Below are positions 43,596-51,459 of a stretch of 64,000 nt of DNA, piece by piece. A program made the position numbers and the translations under genes. Where the stretch lies: contig NZ_JAUFQP010000013.1 of NCBI RefSeq assembly GCF_030409805.1, forward strand, positions 372,001-436,000, read 5' to 3'. The notes below the pieces were generated by a model. The model ran no database searches and was not told the origin of the DNA. It worked only from the letters and a program-made list of their open reading frames with translations. This DNA comes from Algibacter miyuki. Lineage in GTDB: Bacteria; Bacteroidota; Bacteroidia; Flavobacteriales; Flavobacteriaceae. How positions within the stretch are numbered: the first letter of the stretch is position 1; every line of letters begins with the position of its first letter.

Positions 43596-44939
43596 ATGAC
43601 AAAATCAAATAAATATATTATAATTACTTTCCTTCTAGGCTGTGTCGTTTTTTTAATCGGAGGTTATTTTTTCAACGATTTTAATTCGGGAAACATAAAA
43701 GAGTTAGTTACAAAATTTGCGTTTTATCAACTATACGCTTTTGTTTTGGGGTATTCAAACATGATGTTTTTCGACTATATGGAACGCCGCTCATGGGAAA
43801 AAAGTACACCGGCTACAATACAGCGTGTGGTTATTGGTATTTTAGGTTCTACTATAATTACCTTAATAGGATTGTTTTTTTTACGAGCCATAACCGCTAT
43901 ATATTATTTTAATCAAAGCTTCTCAGACTTTTTAGGGAATCAAAAATGGCAGAATTATCAATTCGGTTTATGGATAACCTTAAGTATCGTCATTGGTTTT
44001 CATGTGGTGTTTTTTTACAACCGTTATCAACAAAACCGAGTAAAGGAGCAAAAAGTAATTGCTGGAACTGCCAGCGCAAAATTCGACGCATTAAAAAATC
44101 AATTAGATCCGCATTTTCTTTTTAACAGCTTAAATGTTTTAACCAGTTTAATTGAAGAAAACCCGGTAAATGCTCAGAAATTTACAACTGCGCTATCCAA
44201 AGTATATCGCTACGTATTGGAGCAAAAAAACAAAGATCTTGTACTAGTAGACGATGAGTTAAAATTTGCAAAAACCTACATGGCACTACTAAAAATGCGC
44301 TTTGAGGATAGTATTATTTTCACCATGCCTGAAAAAGCACAAAACCCCGAAAGTAAAGTCATTCCATTATCGTTACAATTATTACTCGAAAATGCCGTAA
44401 AGCACAACATTGTAACCGCCAGCAAACCACTAAAAATAAAAATTTACGAAAGTGGCGACAATCTGGTAGTCGAAAACAATTTACAAGTTAAACAAATGGT
44501 GAAAACAAGTAGTGGCGTTGGACTAAACAACATAAAACAACGCTACCAATTACTCACCGATAGAACCATAAAAATCAATCAAGAACCGAGCACATTTGCA
44601 GTTAGCATCCCAATGCTCACCAAAACAACAACCATCATGTACACACAATCAAAATCAGAATTAAACGATCAATATTTGCGAGCTCGAAATCACGTCGACG
44701 AGCTTAAAGGTTTTTATTATAGCCTCATTACATACTGTTTAGTCATCCCATTTTTAGCCTACGTAAACTACAAAACCTTCTGGCAAGTCCAATGGTTTTG
44801 GTTCCCCATGATAGGTTGGGGAATCGGAATAGCTACACAAGCCTACCGCGTATTTGTAAACAATGGCATGCTAGGTAAAAACTGGGAAAAGCGAAAAATG
44901 GAAGAATTTATGAGAAACGAACAAACCAAAAACAACTAG
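43596..44939 (+). CDS. LytS-type sensor histidine kinase fused to a C-terminal 2TM domain
   Basis: 447 residues. Four N-terminal membrane segments (about 8-150) lead to a His_kinase domain with the phospho-accepting His in DPHFLFNSLNVL near 170-181 and an ATPase region (LLLENAVKHNIV near 265, then GVGLNNIKQRY near 307). The last 100 residues form a second membrane pair ending GKNWEKRKMEEFM, a 2TM domain. The next gene encodes the same 2TM domain alone, and a LytTR regulator follows, so this is a two-component set. The signal is unknown. Confidence 0.87.
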   Translation: MTKSNKYIIITFLLGCVVFLIGGYFFNDFNSGNIKELVTKFAFYQLYAFVLGYSNMMFFDYMERRSWEKSTPATIQRVVIGILGSTIITLIGLFFLRAITAIYYFNQSFSDFLGNQKWQNYQFGLWITLSIVIGFHVVFFYNRYQQNRVKEQKVIAGTASAKFDALKNQLDPHFLFNSLNVLTSLIEENPVNAQKFTTALSKVYRYVLEQKNKDLVLVDDELKFAKTYMALLKMRFEDSIIFTMPEKAQNPESKVIPLSLQLLLENAVKHNIVTASKPLKIKIYESGDNLVVENNLQVKQMVKTSSGVGLNNIKQRYQLLTDRTIKINQEPSTFAVSIPMLTKTTTIMYTQSKSELNDQYLRARNHVDELKGFYYSLITYCLVIPFLAYVNYKTFWQVQWFWFPMIGWGIGIATQAYRVFVNNGMLGKNWEKRKMEEFMRNEQTKNN

Positions 44940-44944
44940 AAATT

Positions 44945-45262
44945 ATGACACATAACAATAGCAACAATTTCAATCAAGAAAACGCTTATATACAAGCTCA
45001 AAAACGATTAAAAGACCTCAAGGGGTTCTACTGGCACGCTTTCTTTTACGTCTTAATAAATCTGTTTTTACTCGTTATGATAGCCATTAACTCTGGCGAT
45101 AATTTCTGGCATATCGGCACCTTTAGCACGCCCTTTTTCTGGGGCATTGGTCTTGCAGCGCACGCTATGGGCGTGTTCGGTAAAAACTTAATTTTTAGTA
45201 AAAACTGGGAAAACCGCAAAATCCAAGAATACATCAATAAAGATAAAACCCGTTGGGAATAG
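44945..45262 (+). CDS. Stand-alone 2TM domain protein
   Basis: 105 residues. Two membrane segments (about 27-45 and 58-76) end in FSKNWENRKIQEYINK, closely matching the C-terminus of the upstream kinase. 2TM proteins are a small family of unknown function that accompany LytTR systems in flavobacteria. The start lies 5 bases after the kinase stop. Confidence 0.85.
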   Translation: MTHNNSNNFNQENAYIQAQKRLKDLKGFYWHAFFYVLINLFLLVMIAINSGDNFWHIGTFSTPFFWGIGLAAHAMGVFGKNLIFSKNWENRKIQEYINKDKTRWE

Positions 45263-45302
45263 ACCAGTGACATAACCCAAAAAACAAATTATTTAATTAA
45301 TT

Positions 45303-45390
45303 TGGGCGTTACCCTGCGGGTCGGGCTTTTCGTTACAAGTCCTCGCACTTCCTGCGTCAGGCTGTGGGCTTTTCACTGCAATCCCTAACG
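45303..45390 (+). repeat. Structured intergenic repeat, copy B
   Basis: An 88-base element inside the lyt operon. It opens TGGGCGTTACCCT, then GCGGGTCGGGCT, and closes ATCCCTAACG, giving CGTTA (45307-45311) and TAACG (45386-45390) as inverted ends. An ACCC/GGGT hairpin follows the 5' end. The variable middle hairpin contains CCTG-CGT-CAGG. It separates the 2TM gene from the LytTR gene by 221 bases in all. Confidence 0.75.
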
Positions 45391-45483
45391 TGGAACAAAG
45401 CGCAGTTATAAGCCGAATCATCAATCAGAACAGCGGTAATTTCGACGGCAGAAGAAATCACATAACAGTAGAAAAAATAACAC

Positions 45484-46239
45484 ATGAAAGTCATTATCAT
45501 AGAAGACGAAAAACCATCAGCAAGGCGCTTACAACGCATGTTAAAAACTTTAGACATTCACGTAGAAACCTTGCTGCATTCCGTAGAAGAATCTATAGAT
45601 TGGTTTCAAAATAACAATCATCCCGATTTGATATTCCTTGACATTCAATTAAGCGACGGACTTTCATTTGAAATCTTCGAAACCATCGACATCAAAAGTG
45701 CCGTGATTTTCACTACTGCTTACGATGAGTATGCGCTGCAAGCCTTTAAACTAAACAGTATCGATTATTTATTAAAACCCATTGACGATGACGATTTAGA
45801 AACGGCAGTACAAAAATATCAAGAACGTACGGCACCAAAACAAGGCGTTACCTTAGATTTCGACGATATAAAAAAACTTCTTGTAAACCCTATTGATCGT
45901 GTTTATAAAAAGCGCTTTTCAATAAAAGTAGGGCAGCACCTAAAACTTATTAATATAGAAGATATCGAATGTTTTTATAGCGAAAATAAAGGGATTTATG
46001 CTCACACAACAACAGGCCGAAATTATCTTTTAGATAGCACACTCGATCAATTAGAAAAGGAATTAGAACCGCAAACCTTCTTCCGTATAAACCGAAAATT
46101 CTTTGTAAACATCAACGCCATAAAAGACATGTTAAGCTATACCAATTCACGTTTGCAAATAAAATTAAATAACTATAACGCCGAGGAAGTTATCGTGGCT
46201 CGGGAGCGCGTAAAAGATTTTAAGAATTGGTTGGAATAG
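45484..46239 (+). CDS. LytTR family response regulator
   Basis: 251 residues. The receiver domain (about 1-115) has IIEDEKP at 4-10 with the acidic pocket, the phospho-acceptor Asp in LIFLDIQLSDG near 53-55, and TAYDEYALQAF near 80 with KPID near 98. A C-terminal LytTR DNA-binding domain (about 145-250: KRFSIKVGQHLKLI, FYSENKGIYAHTT, NRKFFVNINAI) follows. It is the partner of the kinase at 43596, separated from it by the 2TM gene and repeat copy B. Confidence 0.92.
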   Translation: MKVIIIEDEKPSARRLQRMLKTLDIHVETLLHSVEESIDWFQNNNHPDLIFLDIQLSDGLSFEIFETIDIKSAVIFTTAYDEYALQAFKLNSIDYLLKPIDDDDLETAVQKYQERTAPKQGVTLDFDDIKKLLVNPIDRVYKKRFSIKVGQHLKLINIEDIECFYSENKGIYAHTTTGRNYLLDSTLDQLEKELEPQTFFRINRKFFVNINAIKDMLSYTNSRLQIKLNNYNAEEVIVARERVKDFKNWLE

Positions 46240-46243
46240 GGGA

Positions 46244-46279
46244 TAAAAAAATAGCCTCAATTTATTATTCTTGAGGCTA
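46244..46279 (-). terminator. Terminator after lpxD (minus strand)
   Basis: TAGCCTCAA (46252-46260) pairs with TTGAGGCTA (46271-46279). On the minus strand the hairpin is followed by a run of T, which fits lpxD termination, and it may also stop the plus-strand lyt operon. Confidence 0.7.
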
Positions 46280-46322
46280 AATAGTTATTTTGATATATGT
46301 TTTATTGAGAACTAAATTGGTT

Positions 46323-47318
46323 TTACTTTTTCACCATACGTCTCACAGCAACCCATTGTTTCAGCATATCTCTGGCATCTTGCGCAGGGTACCCTAATAC
46401 AGTTTGTCCTGGTTTAATATCGCCTACAACACCTGATCCAGCACCAACCGTGGCGCCCGAACCTATTTTGGTATGGTCTTTTATAGAGGCACTTCCGCCA
46501 ATAATAACGCCATCTCCTAAAGTCACCGAACCGGCAAGACCACTATGCCCCGCCATAATACAAGCGCGTCCCATAATACTGTTGTGAGCAATTTGAACGA
46601 GGTTGTCAATTTTACAACCATCGCCTATAATAGTAGAACTAAACTTGGCTCTATCAACACAAGAATTTGCGCCAATTTCAACAAAATGCCCAATAATCAC
46701 GTTTCCTATTTGTGGTATTTTTACTAAACCTCTGCCATCGTCGCTAGGGTGATATCCGAAACCATCAGCACCAATACTCACGTTGGTATGAAAAATACAA
46801 TGACTACCAATAATACAACGCTCGCGAATTACGGTACCCGACCAAATCGTGGTGTTATCGCCAATACTTGTTTCGTCAAAAATGCAAACATTAGGGTATA
46901 AAATAACACCGTTTCCTAATTCAACATCTTTACCAACGTAGCAGTTAGGACCAATTTTACAGCCATTTCCAATTTTTGCGCTTTCGTGAATTACAGCAGT
47001 TGGGTGAATATCGGTATCGAAAACCGGCGCAGGCGGATTGAAAAGCTCTAAAATTTTAGCCATGGCTAAGTCGGCATTTTTCACCTTAATAATAGCACGA
47101 GTATCGTCGGCTTCAATTTTTAAATTATCGTTTACTACAACAGCACAAGCTTTGGAATCGGCCCAAAGTTTTACGTATTTGGCACTTCCTATAAAGGTAA
47201 TTTGGTTATTATTTGCATTTTCTAATTGCTCTGGCCCAGTTATATTTTCGGCTGTATGCCCAATTAATTCGCCTTGTAATACCGCATTAATTTCTTCTAT
47301 AGTGTATGATGTCTTCAA
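46323..47318 (-). CDS. lpxD: LpxD, UDP-3-O-acylglucosamine N-acyltransferase
   Basis: 331 residues. An N-terminal uridine-binding domain (about 1-100: EQLENANNNQITFIGSAKYV) is followed by a left-handed beta-helix of hexapeptide repeats (about 105-310) with the catalytic His in QIAHNSIMGRACIMAGHSG near 235-253. It adds the second acyl chain in lipid A synthesis. The gene stands alone; no lpxC or fabZ is adjacent, so it may be a second copy. Confidence 0.93.
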   Translation of the reverse strand: MKTSYTIEEINAVLQGELIGHTAENITGPEQLENANNNQITFIGSAKYVKLWADSKACAVVVNDNLKIEADDTRAIIKVKNADLAMAKILELFNPPAPVFDTDIHPTAVIHESAKIGNGCKIGPNCYVGKDVELGNGVILYPNVCIFDETSIGDNTTIWSGTVIRERCIIGSHCIFHTNVSIGADGFGYHPSDDGRGLVKIPQIGNVIIGHFVEIGANSCVDRAKFSSTIIGDGCKIDNLVQIAHNSIMGRACIMAGHSGLAGSVTLGDGVIIGGSASIKDHTKIGSGATVGAGSGVVGDIKPGQTVLGYPAQDARDMLKQWVAVRRMVKK

Positions 47319-47508
47319 ATTTGTAGTGTTTAATTTATTATGTAGTTGTAAATCTAAAGGAAATAATATAAAAATGATAATAAATCATGAAATTAGTTAC
47401 ACAGATTAATTGTGTTTGCTTTTCAATTTTTAAGACTTCTTCAATTAAAATACTAAAACCAATGTGGTAGTAAGATGTCTAGGAATAGCATATTCAGAAT
47501 AAAGTGTG

Positions 47509-48681
47509 CTACTCCTTGATTCTATTCTCATCAAAAGCCGATGGTAATAGTTTGGGAATAAATTTAATAACCAGTGGTAATAAAATAGCACCTCCAGGTA
47601 GTAAAAAGATAGCTAAACTAGGAATGGATTTAAAAATATCTAAAAGCTGATCTTGAACTTTTTTTTGTTCTTCTTTATTTAAATCGCGTACAGTAGATTG
47701 TGTTAGTAAAACCATGAGTTCCTTGCTATCCTTGAGCTCTTGATACAATCGTTTGCTGTTTCGGCTAATAAGTTTGTACACCATTTTACTGGAGTTATTG
47801 TAAAAACTCTGCACAATGTTTTTAGAACTTAGCAGTGCAATATTGTCTTTATTGGCCGTGTAAAAAGAGTTTACAGTTTCAATAGATTTTCGAATGCGTT
47901 TCGAGTCTAGGCGTACATCATTCCCTAAATTTAGTAAAAATTGATGTTCTTTTTCGTCAATTAACTCATCGCTCCATGATGCCATACAAGCTATATCTAA
48001 AATATAATAAGCTTCTTTAGAGGTTTTTACCGAGGCAATGGCAGTGTCATAATCTAATAATTTGTCTTTTTGATATCTTAAAGAGGATTCAAAAAGTTTA
48101 ATTAAACTATCGTCGTATTTATTTTTTGAGGCTTTAGAGTTTAAAACTTCCAAAGAAATAGAGGTAATCGCTGCTTCTAAATTTTTTAAATATTCAACCG
48201 AAATCGTGTGGTTTTTCAAATAGGTTTTATAGGCTAACACATCTATATATAAGAGTGCGTTTATAATAAAGTAGTTGAAATTCTTTGTGAGCACATTAGC
48301 ATCTAGCTGTACGCGGTTGTTAAAAATTTTCTCTAGTTGCTCGCTAGATTTTTTTCCACCTAATAAATCTTGAAAGAAAGAAATTTTCAATTCGTTAATG
48401 GCCGTATAGAAGCTTACAACGCTGTCTGTGAAAGGGATGTCTTGTTCTGTTTCTTTATAAGTGTATAAAAAAGCAAGACATAAATTGGTTTTACAGCGCT
48501 CGTCTTCAGTGAGTTTCGTTTTGTCAAAAGCTTGCCCAACAACCTCCTGATTACTTCCGTAAATAAAACCAGAATGCCTTAAGGCTTCATAAAAAGCGGT
48601 TTTATCTAAACTAAAGAGTGCGTCGTTTTTACTAACATCTAGCAGTAATTTATTTATCCAACCTGAGGCTGATGGGTTCAT
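47509..48681 (-). CDS. LETM1-related biofilm-associated protein
   Basis: 390 residues, largely helical. Its C-terminus (QDQLLDIFKSIPSLAIFLLP near 343-362, then GGAILLPLVIKFIPKLLPSA) carries the short LETM1-like signature that gives this flavobacterial family its name. The N-terminal 330 residues are helical repeats with no recognised domain (NPSASGWINKLL). Function is unknown; the family name comes from biofilm screens in relatives. Confidence 0.75.
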   Translation of the reverse strand: MNPSASGWINKLLLDVSKNDALFSLDKTAFYEALRHSGFIYGSNQEVVGQAFDKTKLTEDERCKTNLCLAFLYTYKETEQDIPFTDSVVSFYTAINELKISFFQDLLGGKKSSEQLEKIFNNRVQLDANVLTKNFNYFIINALLYIDVLAYKTYLKNHTISVEYLKNLEAAITSISLEVLNSKASKNKYDDSLIKLFESSLRYQKDKLLDYDTAIASVKTSKEAYYILDIACMASWSDELIDEKEHQFLLNLGNDVRLDSKRIRKSIETVNSFYTANKDNIALLSSKNIVQSFYNNSSKMVYKLISRNSKRLYQELKDSKELMVLLTQSTVRDLNKEEQKKVQDQLLDIFKSIPSLAIFLLPGGAILLPLVIKFIPKLLPSAFDENRIKE

Positions 48682-48840
48682 GTAATAATGAGGTTTTAAT
48701 ATTGTGTAAAGATAAATTTTATCTCGAATAAATCGGTGGTTTTTCGTTTTAACATAATTTTAACAAAACCGCTCGTTTCATTTCTTCGTAGGTATGCGTG
48801 AATTCAAAATAACAATAACAGTAACCAAAATTTCAAAAAC

Positions 48841-49494
48841 ATGAAAAATTTAAAAAAAGTATTAGGTATTGGAGTGGTAGCAGTGGCTAGTGTCTTCGTT
48901 TTAGCAGCAGATCATATCGATGCGCCTGCCGTTCAAGGTGGCACAAGTGATATTACCGATTTTTATGCCTTTCAAGGTGAAGACAACGACAATTTAGTTT
49001 TTGTAGCCAATGTGCAAGGTTTAATTAGCCCCAGTGGAACGGCAAGTGCCGCTTTTGACGAAAATGTATTAGTAGAAATTAATATTGATACGAATGATGA
49101 TAAGGAGGAAGATTTAGTAATTCAAGCCATTCCAAGAGATGGTAAAATGTATTTCTTTGGTCCAACGGCTCCATCTCAAACCGGATTAAACAGTACCGTT
49201 CAAACTATGGCAACCAATACTGGTGTTGTAGATGTAACCACGTACGGGGCGGCTGCTCAATTAGGAACAAACACGATGGGCATGAAATTTTTTGCAGGCC
49301 CACGTGACGATCCTTTCTTTATGGATTTTGCGCAGTATTCTGCCATTATTGCTGGTGATGCCACAGGCTTCAATACGCCTGGCGATGATACATTTGCTGG
49401 AACTAACGTGATGTCTATTGTAGTAGAAGTACCAAAATCAATGATTGGAACTTCGGGAACAATTAACACTTGGGTAGAATCTAAATCAAAATAA
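48841..49494 (+). CDS. DUF4331 family secreted protein (N-terminal-like half)
   Basis: 217 residues with a signal peptide (GVVAVASVFVLA, cleaved before ADHIDAP). DHIDAP near 25 and DITDFYAFQGEDN near 37-49 are the DUF4331 hallmark. Most DUF4331 proteins are much longer; this one stops near the domain middle, ending NTWVESKSK. The next gene, 26 bases on, carries another DUF4331-type hallmark (GRPAVN). No enzymatic role is known; they are envelope or secreted proteins. Confidence 0.8.
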   Translation: MKNLKKVLGIGVVAVASVFVLAADHIDAPAVQGGTSDITDFYAFQGEDNDNLVFVANVQGLISPSGTASAAFDENVLVEINIDTNDDKEEDLVIQAIPRDGKMYFFGPTAPSQTGLNSTVQTMATNTGVVDVTTYGAAAQLGTNTMGMKFFAGPRDDPFFMDFAQYSAIIAGDATGFNTPGDDTFAGTNVMSIVVEVPKSMIGTSGTINTWVESKSK

Positions 49495-49520
49495 TTAACA
49501 ACCAATTTAAAATTAAAATT

Positions 49521-50078
49521 ATGAAAACTATAAAGAAAATAAGTATTGTATTCGGATTATCACTTTTAGCGTTTAACTGTTCTTCGGATGACGATAATAC
49601 AGAAATGATGGTTGTAGAACCTGATTTCTCTGGAACCTATGTTCAAAAAGATCAAATGGGACGCCCTGCTGTAAATACCGTATTTGTATCGGCAGCCAGT
49701 AAAGATGCTTTTAATGTAACCATTCCTTCGGAACAAAACGCCGCTTTCCAAAGCATGTTTCAAACTAATTTAGAAGCTTTAAGTCCTGCTTACGGTAACG
49801 ATGGCGATAAAAATGCTTTACAATTAGATGCTGCAACATTTACGGGGCTTTTGGCTACCGATGTTTTAAATGTATCCTTAGACGGAACAACCACATTTTA
49901 CGATGGCGATAATGTTTTAACGGGTCGTAATCTAACTGATGATGTTATTACTGTCGAATTATTATTGATTTTTGGTGGTGAAACTTTTATGGAAAACCCA
50001 GAATTATCTAATGATAATGTTGATGCCAACGACAAAACCTTTTTGACCTCATTTCCTTACCTAGCTTCGCCTTGGTAG
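49521..50078 (+). CDS. DUF4331-type lipoprotein (C-terminal-like half)
   Basis: 185 residues with a lipobox (LLAFNC, lipidated Cys near 20). After an acidic linker, DQMGRPAVNTVFVSAASKDA near 45-64 is the GRPxVN motif of DUF4331, and NLTDDVITVELLLIFGG with a C-terminal NDKTFLTSFPYLASPW is the family end. It appears to be the second half of a split DUF4331 system with its own export signal. A strong terminator follows. Confidence 0.72.
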   Translation: MKTIKKISIVFGLSLLAFNCSSDDDNTEMMVVEPDFSGTYVQKDQMGRPAVNTVFVSAASKDAFNVTIPSEQNAAFQSMFQTNLEALSPAYGNDGDKNALQLDAATFTGLLATDVLNVSLDGTTTFYDGDNVLTGRNLTDDVITVELLLIFGGETFMENPELSNDNVDANDKTFLTSFPYLASPW

Positions 50079-50087
50079 TACCTACTT

Positions 50088-50133
50088 GAGGTTGTCTGGA
50101 TGGATTTTTTATCTAGACAGCCTCTTTTTTTTT
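50088..50133 (+). terminator. Terminator after the DUF4331 pair
   Basis: A 14-base stem GAGGTTGTCTGGAT (50088-50101) with ATCTAGACAGCCTC (50111-50124), two G-U pairs, followed by nine T. It separates this pair from the TPR-receptor genes. Confidence 0.88.
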
Positions 50134-50166
50134 CACCTAACAAATCACTCAAAAAACTAATAAATC

Positions 50167-51459
50167 ATGAAAATTATAAACATATTTACGGTTATAGCAT
50201 TAGCGCTGCTAAGTTTTAACTGTAATCAAACAGATAAGATTATTACAAATGCAGAAGAATATAATGTCTATTTGAATCTCGATGAAAACAAAGAATTAGA
50301 ATTAACAAAAGCCGATTTACATTTTTGGACTAAAAAACTAGTGGCACACCCAAACCAGTTTCCTTATTTGTCTAAAATTTCAGCATCACAATCGCAAATA
50401 TTTAATAAAACCGGGCAAATAGCCTCTTTAATAGAAGCCGAAAATAGCTTGATTCAAGTTAACGAAACCACACACTATAATAAAGCGGGCTATTTAAGAG
50501 CTTTAGCTAGAAATTATATTTCTCAACATAAATTTAAACCAGCCTTGGATTTGCTTAAAAAAGCAGAAGTACATGGTGAAGGTTTAGAAAGTTCCCAAAA
50601 AATGTTATTCGACATTAATTTAGAATTAGGCGATTTTGAAACGGCTAAAGTCTATTTAGAAAAATTTAAAGATTTTTCAGATTTCGATTATTTAATTCGT
50701 TTATCAAAATGGTCCGATCATCGTGGTGATTTGGGTGCGGCTATAAAGTATATGGAACAAGCCAAAACCATCGCAGAGCATGCTAATATACCTGTAACTA
50801 AACAGTGGGTTTATACTAATTTAGCCGATTATTACGGACATGCTGGTGAAATTTCAAATTCTTATATCCATTATTTAAAAGCTTTGGAGTTAGATCCAGA
50901 AGATGCTTATGCTAAAAAGGGAATTGCATGGATTGTATATTCTCATGAGAAAAATGCCGACGAAGCGATGCGTATTTTAAACAGTATTACCAAAACCTAT
51001 AATGCGCCCGATTATTTTTTATTGAAAGCAGAATTGGCCGAGTATTTAGGAGATAATATATTGAAAGAAGAGCTGTTGAAATTATATAAAACTGCCGTTA
51101 ATAACCCACAATATGGAGTGATGTACAATAAATATAACGCCCTTTTATATGCTGAAAATAAAGCAACAGTAAATGAAGCTTTAGAAATTGCTTATCAGGA
51201 AATTGAAAATAGACCAACACCGCAATCATACGATTTATTGGCTTGGTCACTTTACAACGATGGTAAAGCTGAAAAAGCACTAGAAATTATGGAAATACAT
51301 GTCGTAGGGCACACCTCAGAACCGGATGTTTTATTACATTTGGCGCAAATTTATAAAGCTAACGGTAAATTGAAAGAAGCTCAAGCTTTAAAAGCAGAAT
51401 TAGATTCAAGTATATTCGAATTAGGCCCTTTAACCGCAGTTGCAATTAATAATATTTAA
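50167..51459 (+). CDS. TPR lipoprotein linked to a TonB-dependent receptor
   Basis: 430 residues with a lipobox (LLSFNC near 15-20) and several tetratricopeptide repeats, e.g. GYLRALARNYISQHKFKPAL near 102 and YTNLADYYGHAGEISNSYIH near 217. It is likely a periplasm-facing or surface scaffold. Its TAA shares a base with the receptor's ATG (TAATG), so both are made together. The DUF4331 pair upstream is a likely functional partner. Confidence 0.8.
   Translation: MKIINIFTVIALALLSFNCNQTDKIITNAEEYNVYLNLDENKELELTKADLHFWTKKLVAHPNQFPYLSKISASQSQIFNKTGQIASLIEAENSLIQVNETTHYNKAGYLRALARNYISQHKFKPALDLLKKAEVHGEGLESSQKMLFDINLELGDFETAKVYLEKFKDFSDFDYLIRLSKWSDHRGDLGAAIKYMEQAKTIAEHANIPVTKQWVYTNLADYYGHAGEISNSYIHYLKALELDPEDAYAKKGIAWIVYSHEKNADEAMRILNSITKTYNAPDYFLLKAELAEYLGDNILKEELLKLYKTAVNNPQYGVMYNKYNALLYAENKATVNEALEIAYQEIENRPTPQSYDLLAWSLYNDGKAEKALEIMEIHVVGHTSEPDVLLHLAQIYKANGKLKEAQALKAELDSSIFELGPLTAVAINNI

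Noticed and set aside
48745..48800. ECF-type promoter ahead of the DUF4331 gene
   Set aside because: TTAACAAAAC and TTCGTAGG look suggestive, but I found no matching pair ahead of yceI or the sigma gene, so the similarity is not trustworthy.
48841..50078. Broken single DUF4331 gene
   Set aside because: The second part has its own start, signal sequence and lipobox and lies in an intact frame, so two genes are more likely than one pseudogene.
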